From positions 11,036,001 to 11,100,000 of the forward strand of contig CM055607.1 of NCBI GenBank assembly GCA_029379385.1: a DNA stretch of 64,000 nt. Reading direction: 5' to 3'. The notes under the pieces are model-generated. The model did not search any database. It was not told the origin of the DNA and saw only the letters and a list, made by a program, of their open reading frames with translations. This document shows, piece after piece, positions 43,950 to 56,373 of this stretch. A program made the position numbers and the translations under genes. Position 1 is the stretch's first letter. Each line of letters begins with the position of its first letter. This DNA is from Quillaja saponaria (lineage: Eukaryota > Streptophyta > Magnoliopsida > Fabales > Quillajaceae).

Positions 43950-44690
43950 GGTCTTACCAAATTTTTAGTTGAAAATGATTAAATTTAATAAATATTTAAA
44001 ATAAGATTAGAAAAATCAAAATAAAAATGCTAGCCATTAAAATAACCCATTTAAATAACCACCGAGAGCTTATCCTTACCTCTAGTGCTGAATTTAAGCA
44101 CTCCCAATATACAAAAAAAAACAAAAAAATATATATATATAACATCAATGTAAGTGGAAGTTAACAATATCCATTATTTTAAGTGGACAAAAATCATTAA
44201 CTTAATGATCATTTAAATAGACTACTAATTCATCTCATGAAATAGCAATAGAACTTTTCTAGACATTTGGGTCTAATTAGACAACATTTTGCTTCGAACA
44301 TAGGAGATGCTAAGAGTAAAATTCGGGAAAAAGAACCAATTGTATAGGATACTTCATTATATATATATTTTTTTAATTAAAGAATAATTCAACTTATTAA
44401 TTAATTTAACATAATTTTAAATAATTTATAATAATAATAAATTTAACCTTCTATATACATATATTATCTTTAATGTTGAGAATTATAAATAGAAATTAAC
44501 CATAATATATGAAATTTCAAATGATCAATATTTAAAATTGTGTATTTAATTTTTTTTTTTTAATTTTCTTTTCTTGTCAACTCCCTTATTTTTATTTCTT
44601 AGTCAAATTTCTTTACAAATACAAGTAGGCTCTCTCAATTTTCTCTCTAGTCAACTATTTTAATATTTTTTAGATTTCTTATTTTGTAAA

Positions 44691-44727
<37 letters not shown>

Positions 44728-45171
44728 TATAATTGACTAAAAATAAGAACAAACATTTAAATTAATTCATCCATTCATTCATATAAAAAATGAGTCCTGA
44801 TAACTCAAATTATATGAATATAACTCAAGAACATTTGACTATTTCAACATATAAAACAACATAAAATAATTATAAATAATTGTTAGTACTTATTTTGCTC
44901 ACAAGATTGATAGTGATAAATTTGATATTCTATATATCTCTACTTTACCTCCAACATCTAACAAATTAATCCTCCTCATTACATTCTCAAATTTTTAAAT
45001 TTGACAATCAAATTCCTAAATCAAAACTACTAAGACCAAATCTTTTCTTGTTTTGTTACTGAGATTGAGCTCTGAACCGTGTATATATATATACTGGAAC
45101 TAATTATATGCAAATGTGTGTGACCTAGCTATAATTAAACTCTACACACCTATATCAAATCATGGGCTCTG
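43950..45171. other. Upstream region of hydrolase relic D
   Basis: After the MULE target site the sequence resumes the shared SDR/hydrolase spacer (GATTAAATTTAATAAATATT then TAAAATAAGATTAGAAAAAT; also near 29440 and 60560). A TA microsatellite lies at 44694-44726. A TATA-like stretch is near 45081. No gene is seen. Confidence 0.6.
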
Positions 45172-45594
45172 ATCAGTTTCTCCTTTGACAAGGAACTTAA
45201 CCATTTCTTCTTCTAATTATAGCAACCAAAAATATCACAATGCAACATTAGTTCTCTTTTGACATTTAATTATCGGTATAGTGTATCCTTACCGAGCAAT
45301 ATGATTATTTATTTATTTCTATAAAAAAACGAAGTTCTGTGCAATCTAAGTACTGTATTTTTTGCTTTTCGGTTCATTAGGTACTTTTTAATGAAAATTC
45401 TTATGTGAAGGAAGTGATATTGCGTGTATACTTTCATAAACGAAGCTCATTGTTTATTTTCCGTCTTCTTTAATTTCTCTTGTCATTAATTAACAATTAT
45501 CTCTATTAATTTGTTGTTGTTGTCAGATTTTCCAAATGATGAGAACTTAAAACAATATGAGAACGACTTTACCGTCAAACTTGTGATTATGAAG
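45172..45594 (+). pseudogene. Hydrolase relic D, exons 1-3
   Basis: Exon 1 relic from ATG at 45172 (CAGTTTCTCCTTTGACAAGG then AACTTAACCA) has lost its donor. Exon 2 relic is 45381 to about 45422, truncated after GAAGTGATATTG. Exon 3 is 45527-45594 (ATGATGAGAACTTAAAACAA, one base short) with a good donor. The gene is then split by the LTR element at 45667. Confidence 0.85.
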
Positions 45595-45747
45595 GTAACC
45601 AATTAATTAAGCAAAGGGCATATGTAATTATGTATGTTCTAATCAATTGATATTATGAGTTGTAACTGTTAGGAAAATAGTATATAGACAAGACATAATT
45701 AGTAGTTTTTGAAACATGTTATTATAACGCTATTCTTAAAAAAAATA

Positions 45748-46684
45748 GGGAAAGTGATATGTGGACGCCTTATAAAATGATGGGTGCACGAATTGGGCCC
45801 ATTTTCTGATAAAATCATTACTAAATTTCACTTTTCAATTTCTCTCTCCATTCTTTGTCTTTCTTTCCCCAATCTCTCTCACCTTTCCATCTCTTGTCCT
45901 CCAATTCACAGAGGAAACAAAGAATTCCCATTTCTAAGAGACAAAAACAAGTAGCTCATTGAACCTTTTTTTTTTGGGAGCGTTTTGATCTGATTAAACA
46001 AGATCTTTTAGTTCATGAATTATAGAATTTTGAATCTGTTTTTACATGGGATCACTCATAGATGTCGATTACGCCCAATATGTGAAATTGGTGGTGTTTT
46101 TTTTTTTCCTGGGGTTTGCAGGGGATATAAGTATGTAACTAATTGGTATACAACTTACGGAATCATGTATCTCTTCAGTAATTCTCCGTATGAATGGTGT
46201 TGCCCTGCATGATTGAGTTGTGAATGTTGGAGATACCGGAGCTAGAAATGAAAGGGTGGGTCTTAGTATCTTCTCCTTCTATCTCTACATGCCCTGAATT
46301 TAGAATCAACTTTTGAAGGTGATGATCTCTATAGTAAGAAACCCATCATAGCAAATATCAAGTTACCAACCCACCATACAAAAGTAATTGAGATTGAATT
46401 TCCATAGGAGAATTGTGAATATTAGAAAGGTCTATGAGCATCGTGAGGATGGTATTATTGGAGACAAATTGAGAGTTTTCAGTCGAAATGGGTTTGATGA
46501 ATTGAGACTCACTATAATCCAGAGAGTAAAGAGATGCTTTTGGGGTTTTATGGTGATTATGGAAGCTATTTCTGTGAGATTGGTTTTCTATGAACTTCTA
46601 TTTTTCTTTTCTGTTTTTATTCACGTGAAAATATGGCCCACTTTCGTTCACCTATCATTAAGGGTCATGTACATAGCAGGATCC
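45748..46684. mobile_element. 937-bp TIR element nested in the LTR
   Basis: Begins GGGAAAGTGATATGTGGACG and ends, in complement, GGATCCTGCTATGTACATGA. The inner bases align further (CCTTATAAAATGATGGGTGC with CCCTTAATGATAGGTGAACG, then GGGCCCATTTTC with TGGGCCATATTTTC), giving TIRs of about 60 bp. The direct duplication AAAAAATA flanks it (45740-45747 and 46685-46692). The inside has UTR-like pyrimidine-rich sequence and open frames at 46015-46212 and 46388-46717 with no recognised motif. Mutator-like is the most likely class. Confidence 0.62.
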
Positions 46685-46984
46685 AAAAAATATTGCCTTC
46701 ATACTCTTCTAATTTAGGGGTTGAAGACTTTCCAGGATCTAACAAAATCTCTTAGAATATTGTTAACAAATTATTATCAACTTCTTATGGAAGCCATTTA
46801 TATATATAAAAAAAAAAATAGTCATGTATTAACAGTCATAACTTTTTACTTAATAAATTAGAACTTTGAATTCATTGCACAAATAAATTATAACTATTGA
46901 ATTCAATAGTTATATCTCTTGATATACATTATTATTTATGAAATGACATTCAAATTTAAGATTTATATTAGAATCTATTCAACA

Positions 46985-49229
46985 ATCCCCCCACTACAGT
47001 ATAATATAATCCTAATCATAAAACCATGCATAGTAGAAAGTGTCTTATAGATTAAGCTTTCTATTAGTGTAATTACTTTAAAGTTCTAATGAAGTAATTG
47101 GTGTGCGCAAATTAAATCAATGTACACTCCTTATACTAGAATAAAAAGAAAATTCACACATGATATTATCTAGTTATCATAAGATTCTAAAACTATCTCT
47201 AGCACAAATATGGTCATTTGCTACTCGTGGATTCATGAATATTTACAAAGATAACCTTCTAATCTCTGCTAGAAGCGGCACCACTTCTATATTCATATAG
47301 GTAGAGTTACTATATCAAATATTTTCTATTTAGAGTGATATATTTATCATTCATCTTCTATACACATTCTATTAAGCACTAATATCCTATAATAGGGCTA
47401 TGATATTAAAATTGAAATTCAACACTTTTCCAAGACACAAATAGTAACTTGTTATTACCCATTAAACTTTGGAAATAGCTTTTTCTAAGTCAAAATTGGG
47501 TTCCCATTACTGGTGTCTTTTTATAAAAAGGTTTTAACCGCATTCTACTAGATGTTAATTTTATTGCATCTTTCAGCAATTTTGGTTGAATTCATATATA
47601 CAATTATGACAATCCTCTCTAAATTATTTCACAAAATCAGAACTTAAACTTGCATGCATGTTTACACTTCACTATCACAATGACTTCACTAACACTATCA
47701 CAATGAAATATGATGTGGCCATCAACAAAGTGACTTCACTATCACAATGAAAAGATGTAAGAGACATAAGATGTGGCCACAAATTTATATTAACAATAAA
47801 TTTTTGACTCCATTCAGCCATCTTACCAGTTGCTAGCAATCAATTTGATTTCATGGTTTAGAATGAAATACAATTTTGTTTCTTTCTTGTTCAAGAAAAT
47901 TTCATAGAGTAAAAACTCATCTCAAGATAGACTCATTATACTCATATGCTAGTTATCCAACACTATCATCAATGTGTATTCTTCTAATACAACCAAAAAC
48001 TCATATTATCAAATAATCCTTTTTGATTTTCTTGGTACCATATATATTTTCAATAACATGTTCACTACCCACACAATTTGAACTATTTCAAATTAAAATC
48101 GGTTCTGGATCCTTCAAAACCAAGGGGTATATGAAAATACTTATAGTCACACACATAGCATACATTAGCCATTTTATATCAATCTAAAAATTATTGAAAT
48201 TAATGAAGACCAAAATCATGTTCACACAATGATGTAATATTGGATACAATAATAGCAAGATCATATTCATAGAATTTCTATCAAGAAAAATTATCTTTTT
48301 CTACCAATCTACCACTTCCTGTATTACCAAGATAATCTATTGTCTTTTATGGTCACGACCAACAAACTGTTGTGTTGAATCAATTTAATTGTACAAGATT
48401 CCTAAATGAAGATTGGCAGTCATCATTTAATTGGTATAAACGTCATGTCTTATCTATTATGGAATTTGTTCAAAATGAAAAAGAAAAGAAAAACATGAAC
48501 AAAAGTATCATGCTTTAGACGAAGCATGAAACATAATTCTTAAAATAACATGGTACCCTTTACTCCATAAAAGATTATTAATAAATGATAAAGACGTACC
48601 AACAAATTATTGTAGTCATAGAACACATTTGAAGCAGTTCCTCTAAACTCGATCGTCAGATTATTTTTCAAAGTGCTTGCTTCAATTTTGTTTTAATCAT
48701 ATTGTAACAACTAATTTCACAGAAGTCAAAAAGTCACAAATGGGCACCTGCCACACATGCCTACAATCAATTTTCTTAAGAAAATTGAAACAGCCAATGG
48801 GCAGTACCTAACCAACGTCAAGTTGGTTTCAATTTGAATACCAACATTATTATTATTGTATTTACAATTCAAATTAAATGGTTTTATGAACCCACCATTC
48901 ACAAACCAATTATACAAAACTCATTCATTTACGAAGCATAATAACGAGAGTAGATTATTAGTTTTCTCACAAATATTCGAATTCATACAATGTACTTATA
49001 AAATCATCACCAATTTTTTCCATATAATTTTGTGGTGCATGTATGAAAATCAATAAGTTCAATAAAGTAATTTAGAGAATAAGAACAAGAAGAACATGTA
49101 TTGTCGATATTTTTCTTTTCGAATTGAATACGAAAGCCGTTCTTCTATTTTCTATCAATTTGTGGAATACTAGTACAAATCTAGAATCCTCCTCATAGTG
49201 TAATGTCCATGGCGATATCTCTTTAAAAT
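46985..49229. other. Interior of the non-autonomous LTR element
   Basis: No coding domain seen on either strand. A short local repeat is at about 47670-47750 (CACTATCACAATGA three times with GATGTGGCCA twice). ORFs at 48726-49056 are short and overlap on both strands, as expected by chance. Confidence 0.5.
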
Positions 49230-49669
49230 TGTTAGAAAATAGTATATAGGTAAAACATAATTAGTAAATTTTGAAGTTGTGTTGTCATACAACACTATCC
49301 TTAAAGGGATATTACATTTATACTCTCATAATTTAAGAGTTGTAATAATTTCTTTCTAGGATCCAACAAAGTCTCTCAGAATCTTGTAAAAAATTATTAT
49401 CAACTACTTATGGAAGCCATCTATATATAAAGAATGAATAGTCATGTATTTAACAGTCATAACTGTTGACATATTAAATTATAACTTTGAATTCATTAAT
49501 TGTGCCTCTTGGCATAAATAAATTATAACTATTGAATCTAATAATTATATCTCGATATAAATTACTATTTATGAAAAGGCATCCAAATTTAGAATTCATA
49601 TTAGAATCTATTCAATAGTATCTCATCCACTTATATATATTATGTATACTTACAATGTATATGTGTATA

Positions 49670-49864
49670 TATAATTCCATTTGGTAATTAATTAAAGCAA
49701 GGCAATAGAAAAGTTTTTTTGTGCTAGGAGGTGATGTTGTATCAGCTGTTATGTCTTCAATTGCAGGTTAGTTTAATTAAATCTACATAAACAAAGGGAT
49801 TCAGATTCAACTTGGGTGCTGGATCAGGTGATGTTGGTATTTTTGAATCAGGAATTTAGATTCA

Positions 49865-49901
<37 letters not shown>

Positions 49902-50229
49902 GAAACGATGGATTTCCTATTCTAAAATAAGGGAAAACAATACATTAAGGAGGTGACCTAGTTTTACTGGAATTACCTTATATATTTCTCCTAAAATAAG
50001 GGAAAACAATAAAAGAATTCAATATCAAGAGTAATTTTTTGAGACAAACTGCTAGTAATGATTTTTATGAGGTAATTAATAACATTTTTCTTTTCTCTTT
50101 TTCATTTTTTGCTTACAGATCTTTCTTTCTCAATTATTGGTTCTTTCATTTTTATATAATTATTACCGTTTTCTATTAAATGTGTAGGGTTCAAGGGCTA
50201 AGGTATTTGATAAGGACAACAAGCTCAAG
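49670..50229 (+). pseudogene. Hydrolase relic D, exons 4, 12 and 13
   Basis: Exon 4 relic at about 49699-49766 (GGTGATGTTGTATCAGCTGT and TCAATTGCAG) has an altered acceptor and frameshifts. Then the end of exon 12 is at about 50015-50071 (AATGATTTTTATGAG then GT), and exon 13 at 50188-50229 (GGTTCAAGGGCTAAGGTATT then TGATAAGGACAACAAGCTC) with both splice sites. Exons 5-11 and 14 are missing. Confidence 0.8.
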
Positions 50230-50249
50230 GTCCATTGCATGCATGTGAT

Positions 50250-50460
50250 ATCAAGTCTTTTGACTTTAAACTATATTTGTTTACAAACTTAATTTTGGTT
50301 TCACACGCAAACAACAAAATAAAAACATGTTATGTCAATTCTTTTGACTTTAAGTTATTTTTATGTTTACAAACTTAATTTTGGTTTCACACGCAAACAT
50401 CAAAATAGGACTTGATTTGACTTGGCGTTACTTACCAAGTATCACCCAATGCAAGGATTT
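50250..50460 (+). repeat. Tandem duplication (about 83 bp) joining hydrolase intron and SDR promoter fragments
   Basis: Units at about 50257 and 50339 each carry TCTTTTGACTTTAA, TTTACAAACTTAATTTTGGT and TTCACACGCAAACA. The last part belongs to the SDR upstream block, so a recombination joined hydrolase intron 13 to SDR promoter DNA before duplicating. Confidence 0.6.
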
Positions 50461-50499
50461 TTGGACAAAGGGTCCAACTAAAAAGAATTGTCTAAAATG

Positions 50500-51830
50500 A
50501 TAAATTGTAAAAATATTGTCCAAAAGGGGCCAAACAAAATGGTATGATATGTTTTTTTAATTTATATGTGTGATATTTTTGAATGTTAAAGTGTATGATA
50601 TTTTTTAAATTTGTAGTGTATAATATTTTTTAAATTTACAGAGTATGATACTTTTTTTAATTTATAGTATGTGATATTTTTCAAAATTATTTGGATGATA
50701 TTTTAAATTTTGAGTGTATGATATTTTTAAATTATGTGTATATTTTTTTAATTTAAATATATGGTAATTTTTAAATTATAGTGTGTGATATTTTATAAAT
50801 GTAAGTGTATGATAATTTTAAATTTATATTCTTGCTATTGTTTAATTTAAAATATTGCTATTTTTAAATTTTCGTCATCTGCTTTTTCTCCTGTCCCGTT
50901 CTGCTATTTTTTTTCTAGTGTATCTCTTTTTTCCTTTTCCCGTGTCTAAATTTTTCCCTTTCCCATGTCTGCTCTTTTAATTTTAAATTTTATGATATTT
51001 TTTAAATTTATAGTGTATGATATTTTTAAATTTTTAAATGCATGATAAATTTAACTTTATAGCGTATGAAATTTTTAAAATTTTAAAATATATGATAATT
51101 TTTAAATTTATAGTAAATGATATTTTATAAATGTAAAGTATATGATAATTTTTTAATTTATAGTGTATCAATTTTTTTTAATTTAAGTGTATAGTATTTT
51201 TAAATTCAAAATGTATGATAATTTTAATTTATATTTATGATATTTTAAATTTATAGTGTATGATAATTTTTAAATTTTAAAAGCATGATAAATTTTAAAT
51301 TTATAGCATATGAAATTTTTAAAATTTTAAAATTATATATTTTTAAATTTTATAGTGATGATTTTTTTAATTTAAAGTGATAATATTTTTAATTTTATAG
51401 TGTATGATATCTTTTTTAATTTATAGTGTATGATATTTTAAATTTAAAATGTATGATAATTTTAAATTTATAGTGTATAATATTTTATAAATGTAAAGTG
51501 TATGATAATATTTTAATTTATAGTGTATGATATTTTTAAAATTTAAAGTGTATGATATTTTTTTAATTTTAAATGATTGATAATTTTTAAAATTTATAGT
51601 TTATGATATTTTTAAATTTAGTATATGATAATTTTTAAATTTATAGTGTATAATATTTTTAAATTTAAAATGTATGATATTTTTTAAAATTATAGTGTCT
51701 GATATATTTAAATTGTAAAATATATGATAATTTTTAATTTATAGTATATATAATTTTAAATATATGATAATTTTTAAATTTATAATGTATGATATTTTTA
51801 AATTTATAATGTATGATAATTTTTAAATTT
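50500..51830 (+). repeat. Irregular AT-rich tandem repeat (minisatellite)
   Basis: Dozens of imperfect units built from TATAGTGTATGATATTTTTA and AAATTTA, about 25-35 bp each, with variants GTGTATGATAATTTTTAAA and AAAATGTATGATAATTTT. An interruption at 50870-50980 has a pyrimidine-rich segment (CTTTTTCTCCTGTCCCGTTC) that is not part of the repeat. Confidence 0.85.
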
Positions 51831-52350
51831 TGGCAGTCTTGTTATGGTCTCCTTTGCAGTTTTATCTTGTTATCAGAAACTGTGAGCGGTCTCTAATAGT
51901 TGTTCTCTGATACTCTTAGAGACTGGGTTGCAGTCTTTGATTGACGATTGATACTCTACAAGGACTGCTTGTAGTCTCTGATAGTCCAAACATTATAATG
52001 TCTTGTTATTAAAGGCCAAAGATGCGGTTTCTGATACCTTAATTACCATCTCTGATAATATAAAATAAAATAAAATTATAATATCATCATTCAAAATATA
52101 TTTCTTAGGTTTAAAATACCTATTGATTTCAAAAAATAACAATAGAATACTAATTTAGAATTCAAAACTCACATATTTATTACTAAAAACATTAATGAGA
52201 AATCAATTCAAAACTTTATAGTATCAAATTTGTTTACATTAGAAAGTTCAAATAACAACAAACTAAAACTAAGGTCATGTCAAATCAGCATCGTTATCTT
52301 GATCACGTGACTCTTCATTCTGAGATTGTTGAGCCCCTGAAGATGAAGGA
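51830..52350 (-). mobile_element. Possible CACTA-like end with GTCTCTGATA motifs and a terminal exon
   Basis: 51870-52060 contains repeated TCTCTGATA, GTCTCTAATAG and GGTTTCTGATACC motifs in mixed spacing, as in subterminal regions of DNA transposons. On the - strand 52350-52275 could be a last exon (AIPSSSGAQQSQNEESRDQD and NDADLT then stop) with an acidic tail. No CACTA terminus was seen, so the class is uncertain. Confidence 0.35.
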
Positions 52351-55300
52351 ATAGCCTTGCATTGAAACAATATTATAGGAATCAATTTCATATTACTTTG
52401 GCATGTAGTTAATTAGTAAGTTAAGAAAAATGCTTAGTAACATAACAAGATTCACATTTAAAATACTTAACATATATAAAACCTCATGACCAGTAACATA
52501 TTTGTTTTGTCTTTCTCCTATAACTCTATTAATAGTATATCTATTTATACTGCAATATATAAATGTGGAAAGTTTTACTATTGCACGAGTAACATAATAT
52601 TTCAACAATCAAGTTAAAAAATATTCATGAAAAATGAGACTTTTTTTCCAGACCAATAATAGTAAAATATAAAATTCATCAAGTACTTTGCAGAATTTGA
52701 TACATCAAACTGATTCACAGTATCATATTAGAATTTGTTACAATTTGTGCCAAGCATTAAAAGATTATAATCTTAAAAGTTTCTCCTGACACATGAAGAG
52801 TCAACAGCATCATACTTCAAATATGAAATCATGGACCTACCAAAAAAATATATATGAAATCATGGACAACTGAGCAGCAAATTCCAAACTCTGCATATCC
52901 CAACTAGGGAAACAATTTTGCCGTAAGTACAAGGTAACTACTCATACCAGAAACCCTACATGACAACAAATAAGTAGAACAGTAGAAGAGTGAAGTACCA
53001 ATATACTTTTTCCATTGAACTACGTAAAGTTTCATGATAGCATCGCATTTAATCATATTATATGATGCACAGAGCTAACAATGAATCAAAATGTAAATTA
53101 ACGTGTACTCACATTTTTGAAGACAAAACAGTTCTTTACAAACAATGATATACTATGAAAAGAGTTTCTATGATTGTTATATAATTTATATATGTATATA
53201 ATTTTATTTTATTTTTGATTACTTTTCTTTTTGAAATATCACTGAAAAATCAGCATAAGGAAACAATAGGATCACAGGAAAGAAATAGTAACCTCTATCT
53301 CAATTCTTTCAAGTTCACTATCAAATAGAAAAGTGAAACGCCACAAAAACAGTTTTTTATCCTAACTCCAGTAACGCAAGAACGACTTGCCACTCACAGT
53401 AGCCAAAGTGTCAAAACCATATACAAAGAAAATAAAAATAACGAAGTAAAAGTATCATTTTGAATTTAAAGCAGGGTTGTAGTCTTTTTCTTGTTTTTAA
53501 AAATCTGAAAAAAGAGTCAAACTGGGATGAATACTTCAGAAAAAAAAATCATAATTCTAACAGCTTTTTTTTTTTTTTTTTTTTCTAACAGCAAATCTAG
53601 AGTTTTAATTAGTAAAAGTTTTATGATCATAGTTGTAAGGATAATCAACAGCAAATCAAGAGTTTTAGTAAAAGCTTTATGATCATAGTTGCAATAATAT
53701 TTGAAGAGAATAAGCAGGATCCGAGGGAGACAAATAAGGAGAACCAGATAACTTAAGGGAGACAAGTTATAATGTTCTGTATATTTCAAAATTTTGAGGA
53801 GGATTCCTAAGCAATAGATACAAATACTAAAGGACGTATATGATATATAAAGCAAACATTTTGAAGCATGCGTTTCTTGGAAGAATTCTCTGTCCTCCAT
53901 GGTTTTTGGTTCTTTCATTAAGACAACTAAGAATAAAAAGTGCAAGCATGAAATAAGGAATATAACCATGTGCTTTAAATACTAAAATAATTCGTCCATT
54001 TTTTAAGGGGTCTTTCTTTTTTTCTTTTTCTGGACCATTGGAGGCATAAGAATATTGGACTGACTAAATTATTAGTGGATACCATCAGAGACACCATCCC
54101 AATGTCTCATGTACCCTCCTGACTCCTATCATCAGAGATGCATCCAATATTAGTGTCCACAGGGAAATAATTGAGAATTCATCATACAATCTAACTTAGA
54201 GGACAGTATTTCTTAATGAACTATCCAAAAAGGGTTGAGTCGCTTCCTTAGCATTTGATGAGAACTTTTTATTGGTAGAAGCAGAAAAAAGATGAATACT
54301 CAAATTCCATGTCATTTTCACTCTACTCCTTCCTAACACAACATTACATTTATGAATTCAGTCTCTAAACAATAAATTCCAATACCAATTTTCATTCTTT
54401 TCATTTTATACATCCAAAATCTAAACATACGACACAGAATTTCAAACTGCATTTTGGCACTTGGTATTGTCAAAATTTAAAATAAAAATAAAATGATTGG
54501 TACTAGTTAGCAACTAGTTAGCAACTAGTTAGGTCATCCAGAAAACCAAAGCCACCCTACCAGCAATCTCCAAACCAAACGAAAAAAGTAACCAGAAAGT
54601 GTCTTACAGAGGACCACAATAGAGATAAGAGACTGATATCGAAAGGATAGCAAAGAATCATTTATCACTTCATCATAGCTAAGATACGAGGAATTTTCCT
54701 TTAGTGGGAAACCTAAGATGTTTTAGTAAAGCAAATAGCTAAGATAACTTATAGGCCAGCTCATAAGACAAAAGGATAGTCAAAGGCCATTTATCACTTC
54801 ATGCTTCAATTAACATAGAATCTGTCAATAGTAGATTGCAATAGTGTCAGCTGAAAAGCAATTCACTAATACTACAAGGTTATCAGTCAAAACTATAAAG
54901 CCATACCCCGATAACCCTGTTAGATCCCAAAGTGGAGAATCTAGTGTTTGAGATGGAGCTGAATTGTTTTCATTTCTGTATGATAGGCTGATGGCAAGAC
55001 GGTGATATTGGTTTGAATGGGGATTATCTGAGCTAAACTGTTTCTTGTAAAAATGAGACAATATCAGATGTCGGGGATTTTCCCTAAAAACTCTCCGATG
55101 ATAAAGTCAGAGCTATTCAGCAAAATAGTATGGAATGTAATGAGCAAGATTGTTCATGCTACCTTCAATGTTCGAGCTGCTTTATATAGTTTGTTGTAGC
55201 TGTTACACTTAATAACTCTGATCGTCCATTATTATTCTGCTGTTAATTCCCAACAGTTGTGTGCTGATTTAACTTCTTCAACGGTTCTTGAATCTTTAAC

Positions 55301-56373
55301 TTCTTCAACGGTTCTTGTGTTTTATGATTCTTTATTCTACGGCTATACGTCTATCCTATTATTCTACACGTTAAACTTTAATCTTTGCCATGTGTCCTTC
55401 TTATATTGGATGTACTATATTGTATATTAACAAACACAATCCAAGTTCACATGAGAATCCAACGTAGTACACGTGGTGATTCAAAAAAACTGAATATGAT
55501 ATTTCCAATGGCAAAAGCCAAAACCTTGGCCATATTAACTTTACAATCACCAAATAAATAAACAAAACAAAAAGAATCAAAGCATATGGGTTCATTAACA
55601 AAAGTAATACATGAATCTTGCATGTTTTGAAGATCTTTTCTATGTTAATACACTTCAGTTTACTGGCAGTTTTAATACAATGTCAGGAAATATAATTAAT
55701 AGGTATGATCTCGATCACCTTTTTTTTTAGTGGGAATGTGGTGAAAAGAGACAGACAAGAAAAAAGAGACGGGAATGTCTCTGTCTATTTGGGTCCTCTT
55801 CAGTTCCCAAAATCAAAATCCAATATATATATAGCAATACAGAAACAGAAGTAGAATAAGGCTTTGATTCACCAATACCAAATTCAATTCCCAGTCAAAG
55901 GGGTATTAAACTCAAAAGGGTGTTAAACTCACAAGGGTATTAAACTGAAAAAGGGTCATACACATTTCAATATAAATAAGCATCTGAAATTTATGAATTA
56001 ACTAAATATCATGGTCTATCTCTTTTCAATAAATAACTAATACCTCAAAAGGCATAGAGTCCAGATTCCTAAGTAGAGTATTGCATAATTGCTTACCTAA
56101 GTCAACGAAGCTGTAAGACTCATTCTTTCTGAGTATCTTTTCTTTATTTTATTTTTTTGGTTGAAAGTAATAAATTTCTTTAACCATAGCAGCACTTGCT
56201 AGAAAGCAGCATTGCTGCAATAAGAACACTAGCCAAGGATTGGATAACCATATTATCTAACTGCAAATCCATTTACTAAAATGACGAACTCCAAATTGTA
56301 TCAAAATCTGGACAATAGATCAACCAATTTCTTTCCTCACATCTTTTTTATGGTTGAGAAAATCGTCACACCT
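52350..56373. other. Unassigned region
   Basis: No recognisable gene. A tandem duplication of about 62 bp sits near 53585-53690 (CAGCAAATCTAGAGTTTTA and AGTTTTATGATCATAGTTG twice) after a long T run. A repeat of AACTTCTTCAACGGTTCTTG lies at 55270-55317. Around 54080-54140 ATCAGAGAC and ATCAGAGATG recur, possibly related to the motifs at 51870. The open frame at 55061-54825 (minus) has no motif I know. Confidence 0.4.

Larger units (their letters stand above)
45667..49617 (-). mobile_element. Non-autonomous LTR retroelement inside relic D intron 3
   Basis: Two direct repeats: 45667-46984 (interrupted by a 937-bp insert) and 49230-49617 (388 bp). Read on the - strand they run TGTTGAATAGATTC (TATTGAAT in the other) to CTATTTTC(C)TAACA. 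A purine tract, GTAGTGGGGGGAT, abuts the left-hand repeat on that strand. Flanking 5-mers GTAAC (45662-45666) and GTATC (49618-49622) match at four of five. The 2.2-kb interior shows no gag or pol, so it resembles a large non-autonomous derivative. Hydrolase intron sequence resumes at about 49670. Confidence 0.7.

Noticed and set aside
52275..52350. Firm call of a second CACTA transposase gene on the - strand
   Set aside because: Only one short possible exon was found and no terminus; kept as a low-confidence feature.
53517..53969. 150-codon - strand open frame with hydrophobic residues
   Set aside because: Composition follows A/T-rich DNA and a poly-T tract, it spans a tandem duplication, and no family motif is visible.
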